From Tamlana sp. 2_MG-2023 (GTDB lineage Bacteria > Bacteroidota > Bacteroidia > Flavobacteriales > Flavobacteriaceae): a stretch of DNA of 64,000 nucleotides. Below, one piece after another: positions 62,200-64,000 of this stretch; the stretch's first letter is position 1; every line of letters starts with the position of its first letter. The translations under genes were made by a program, and so were the position numbers. The stretch is taken from assembly GCF_030548465.1 (NCBI RefSeq), contig NZ_JAUOSF010000001.1:496001-560000 (forward strand). The letters are read 5' to 3'. The notes below the pieces were generated by a model. That model saw only the letters and a list, made by a program, of their open reading frames with translations. It made no database searches and had not been told where the DNA came from.

Positions 62200-63363
62200 A
62201 TGTCGAAAATATTAGTTATTGAAGATGAAGCAGCGATTAGACGGGTGTTGGTTAAAATTCTTTCCGAAGAAAATGACAGCTACCAAGTTGAAGAAGCAGT
62301 TGATGGTTTAGAAGGCATTGAGAAAATTAAAAATGATGATTACGACTTAGTGCTTTGTGATATTAAGATGCCTAAAATGGATGGTGTTGAAGTATTAGAA
62401 GCTACAAAAAAGATAAAACCAGAAATTCCTATGGTTATGATTTCGGGTCATGGCGATTTAGATACTGCCGTGAATACGATGCGCATGGGGGCTTTTGACT
62501 ATATATCGAAGCCACCCGATTTAAACCGTTTATTGAATACGGTTAGAAATGCTTTAGAAAAAAAGGAGTTGGTTGTGGCTAACAAAATCCTTAAAAAGAA
62601 GGTGAGTAAAAAGTATGATATGATTGGTGAAAGTCAGGCCATTTCTAATATTAAAGACATAATAGATAAAGTCGCTCCAACCGAAGCTCGCGTGTTAATT
62701 ACAGGATCTAACGGAACAGGAAAAGAGCTAGTTGCGCATTGGTTACATGAAAAAAGTACCCGTTCTAAAGGTGCTTTAATAGAAGTGAATTGTGCAGCGA
62801 TTCCATCGGAATTAATCGAAAGTGAGTTATTCGGTCATGTTAAAGGTGCTTTTACAAGTGCCAATAAAGACCGTGCTGGAAAATTTGAAGCTGCGAATGG
62901 CGGTTCAATTTTTCTAGATGAAATTGGAGATATGAGCTTGTCAGCCCAAGCCAAAGTGCTTCGTGCCTTGCAGGAAAGTCGCATTCAGCGTGTGGGTAGT
63001 GATCGTGATATTAAAGTGGATGTACGTGTGATTGCAGCAACTAATAAAAATTTAAAAAAGGAGATTGAAGCAGGTCGTTTTCGTGAGGATTTGTATCACC
63101 GATTAGCTGTTATTTTAATTGAGGTGCCGTCCTTAAACGAAAGGAGAGAAGATATTCCTTTATTAGTGAATCATTTTTCAGAAAAGATTGCTTCAGAAAA
63201 CGGTTCAACTAAAAAGAAGTTTTCAGATAAAGCTATTAAGCAACTTCAAGAATATGATTGGACTGGGAATATTCGTGAGCTCCGTAACGTTATAGAGCGT
63301 TTAATCATTCTTGGTGGTCAAGAAGTGAGTGAGCAAGATGTGAAATTGTTTGCTTCGAAGTAA
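62200..63363 (+). CDS. NtrC-like response regulator: receiver + AAA+ domain, no C-terminal helix-turn-helix
   Basis: 387 residues. The receiver domain (1-120) has acidic Glu8-Asp9-Glu10, phospho-acceptor Asp54 (VLCDIKMPKMDG) and Lys in ISKPPD. The sigma-54 activator AAA+ domain (about 140-370) has a Walker A-like GSNGTGKE, Walker B-like GSIFLDEIGDMSL, and the arginine region LPDR-like DLYHRLAVILIEVPSLNERREDI. The loop that normally reads GAFTGA reads GAFTSA. The chain ends QEVSEQDVKLFASK without the usual Fis-type DNA-binding domain. It could activate from solution or act through partners. It follows the MscS gene by 36 nt. Confidence 0.9.
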   Translation: MSKILVIEDEAAIRRVLVKILSEENDSYQVEEAVDGLEGIEKIKNDDYDLVLCDIKMPKMDGVEVLEATKKIKPEIPMVMISGHGDLDTAVNTMRMGAFDYISKPPDLNRLLNTVRNALEKKELVVANKILKKKVSKKYDMIGESQAISNIKDIIDKVAPTEARVLITGSNGTGKELVAHWLHEKSTRSKGALIEVNCAAIPSELIESELFGHVKGAFTSANKDRAGKFEAANGGSIFLDEIGDMSLSAQAKVLRALQESRIQRVGSDRDIKVDVRVIAATNKNLKKEIEAGRFREDLYHRLAVILIEVPSLNERREDIPLLVNHFSEKIASENGSTKKKFSDKAIKQLQEYDWTGNIRELRNVIERLIILGGQEVSEQDVKLFASK

Positions 63364-63386
63364 AGTTGATTAAGGTCTAGAAAAAT

Positions 63387-63519
63387 AAAGCTGTCTCAAG
63401 TGTGTTACTCACGTCATTCTGAACTTGATTCAGAATCTCATCATACTGATAACGTATCTTTATGAGAACCTGAATCAAGTTCAGGTTGACGAAAAGTCAC
63501 TTTTTGAGACAGCTTTTTT
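63387..63519. repeat. Nested-hairpin dispersed repeat, copy 2, also a terminator
   Basis: Outer arms AAAGCTGTCTCA (63387-63398) and TGAGACAGCTTT (63505-63516) are perfect complements and end in a T run. The inner 22-nt arms 63412-63433 and 63470-63491 differ at two positions. Bases 63462-63495 are identical to 55985-56018 in copy 1. It separates the NtrC-like gene from the convergent coiled-coil gene. Confidence 0.88.
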
Positions 63520-63540
63520 ATGCTTCAGAAGCTAGTAAAA

Positions 63541-64000
63541 TTAACTCGCTTCACATTGATTCAAAGCTTCTAAATAATTTTTAGTAAGCATTTTAATTTC
63601 GTTCAAATAGTGTGATTTAATTTCAGAAATACTTTTTGTTTCCATGTCAATAATGGTTTCTTGAAACTTCACATAAGAATTGCTTCCGTATACTTTTAAA
63701 GTTTCATTATAAGATTTCATATTTTCTAAAATCTGATTCTTGTACGCTTGAATCATTTGTTGCTTTCTAAGGGCTAATTCTTGAGCCTCTTGTTGTGCCA
63801 ATTGGGCTTTGATTTGTTGAGATTTTAACCTTAAAGCTTCTTGTTGTTGCTTTAATTTAAGCTGTTCTTGTTGTAAATCTGTTAAGTCAGATGGTGTAGA
63901 ATTACTTGTAGTCCCTGCAACAGCAACACTTGCTACGGCTGCTGGTTGAAATTGGTTGTAAGCACACTTGTCGATTTCAACAAGGCCTTCTTTACTGAAT
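63541..64000 (-). CDS. Coiled-coil protein, 5' end beyond the window
   Basis: The minus-strand frame is open without a stop from 63541 to the window end, 153 codons in view, so the start lies beyond base 64000. The visible N-terminal side reads KEGLVEIDKCAYNQF, then a Thr/Ser-rich patch, then a long Gln/Lys/Leu-rich coiled coil (LQQEQLKLKQQQEALRLKSQQ and QIKAQLAQQEAQELALRKQQ). A helical tail ending NYLEALNQCEAS completes it. No family was recognised. A TTG at 63801 is internal and not the start. Confidence 0.7.
   Translation of the reverse strand, partial: FSKEGLVEIDKCAYNQFQPAAVASVAVAGTTSNSTPSDLTDLQQEQLKLKQQQEALRLKSQQIKAQLAQQEAQELALRKQQMIQAYKNQILENMKSYNETLKVYGSNSYVKFQETIIDMETKSISEIKSHYLNEIKMLTKNYLEALNQCEAS

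Noticed and set aside
1-64000. CRISPR arrays, tRNA/rRNA genes, insertion sequences or prophage
   Set aside because: No regularly spaced repeats, cloverleaf sequences, rRNA blocks, transposase or phage structural genes were seen on either strand.

Overview
The window is AT-rich DNA from a member of the Bacteroidota, almost certainly a (marine-type) Flavobacteriaceae. The evidence is: many -7 elements of the TAnnTTTG type in front of genes and A-rich leaders instead of Shine-Dalgarno sites; a secreted protein with a type IX secretion C-terminal domain; a TonB-dependent receptor paired with a DUF4249 lipoprotein; many Cys-anchored lipoproteins; eukaryote-like type II and type III glutamine synthetases; and flavobacterial families such as DUF3078, DUF4197, stand-alone MnmD and IcmF. 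There are no rRNA or tRNA genes, no CRISPR array, no insertion sequence and no obvious prophage. Most of the window is chromosomal core.

Layout. 1-2.0 kb: 3' part of a SurA/PpiC-type prolyl isomerase gene followed by a MoxR ATPase. 2.4-15.8 kb: two unrelated-type aconitases (AcnB, then an AcnA/mitochondrial-type enzyme) flank an alpha-2-macroglobulin lipoprotein plus penicillin-binding protein 1C operon. 16-18 kb: MazG, a 50-residue gene ending end-to-end with it, and a Na+/Ca2+ antiporter. 18.2-20.2 kb: a T9SS-secreted beta-helix protein with a carbohydrate-binding-like module. 20.8-24.3 kb: divergent type II and type III glutamine synthetases. 24.4-29.5 kb: PurM, a DUF3078 protein and a B12-dependent ribonucleotide reductase. 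29.7-34.1 kb: TonB receptor with DUF4249 lipoprotein, and an unknown acidic lipoprotein. 34.4-37.2 kb: PrfA, PyrF and a BtuF-like metal/cobalamin receptor. 37.1-37.9 kb: three very small genes, two of them paralogues. 38-43.3 kb: DUF4197, PurU and the fused mutase IcmF. 43.4-50.5 kb: small regulators and enzymes, YpdA, CrcB, and an M49 peptidase. 50.6-52.8 kb: a MazG-like protein, an accessory membrane-tailed protein of unknown function and a KdgF-like cupin behind a long structured leader. 53-64 kb: IlvE, MnmD, a TIGR01777 oxidoreductase, YceI, GrpE-DnaJ, a candidate small RNA, a Nat-type ABC exporter with an MscS channel and an NtrC-like regulator without a DNA-binding domain, and finally the 3' part of a coiled-coil protein gene.

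Themes. Three genes point to use of cobalamin (nrdJ, icmF and a BtuF-like receptor). GrpE-DnaJ has a sequence matching a sigma-54 -24/-12 promoter. The window holds several dispersed-repeat families: a nested-hairpin repeat present twice (about 55.9 and 63.4 kb), a 98-bp element bounded by GCGTTA/TAACGC (15.9 kb), and a G/C-rich inverted repeat found twice inside the icmF reading frame with a diverged third copy just before pyrF. The most novel-looking items are the small-RNA candidate at 58.67-58.76 kb, the in-frame repeats in icmF, the accessory protein at 51.0 kb and the sigma-54 promoter/truncated NtrC pair. Several start codons are set downstream of the longest possible frame because a promoter element lies inside the extension. 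All functional calls come from reading motifs; no database search was possible.
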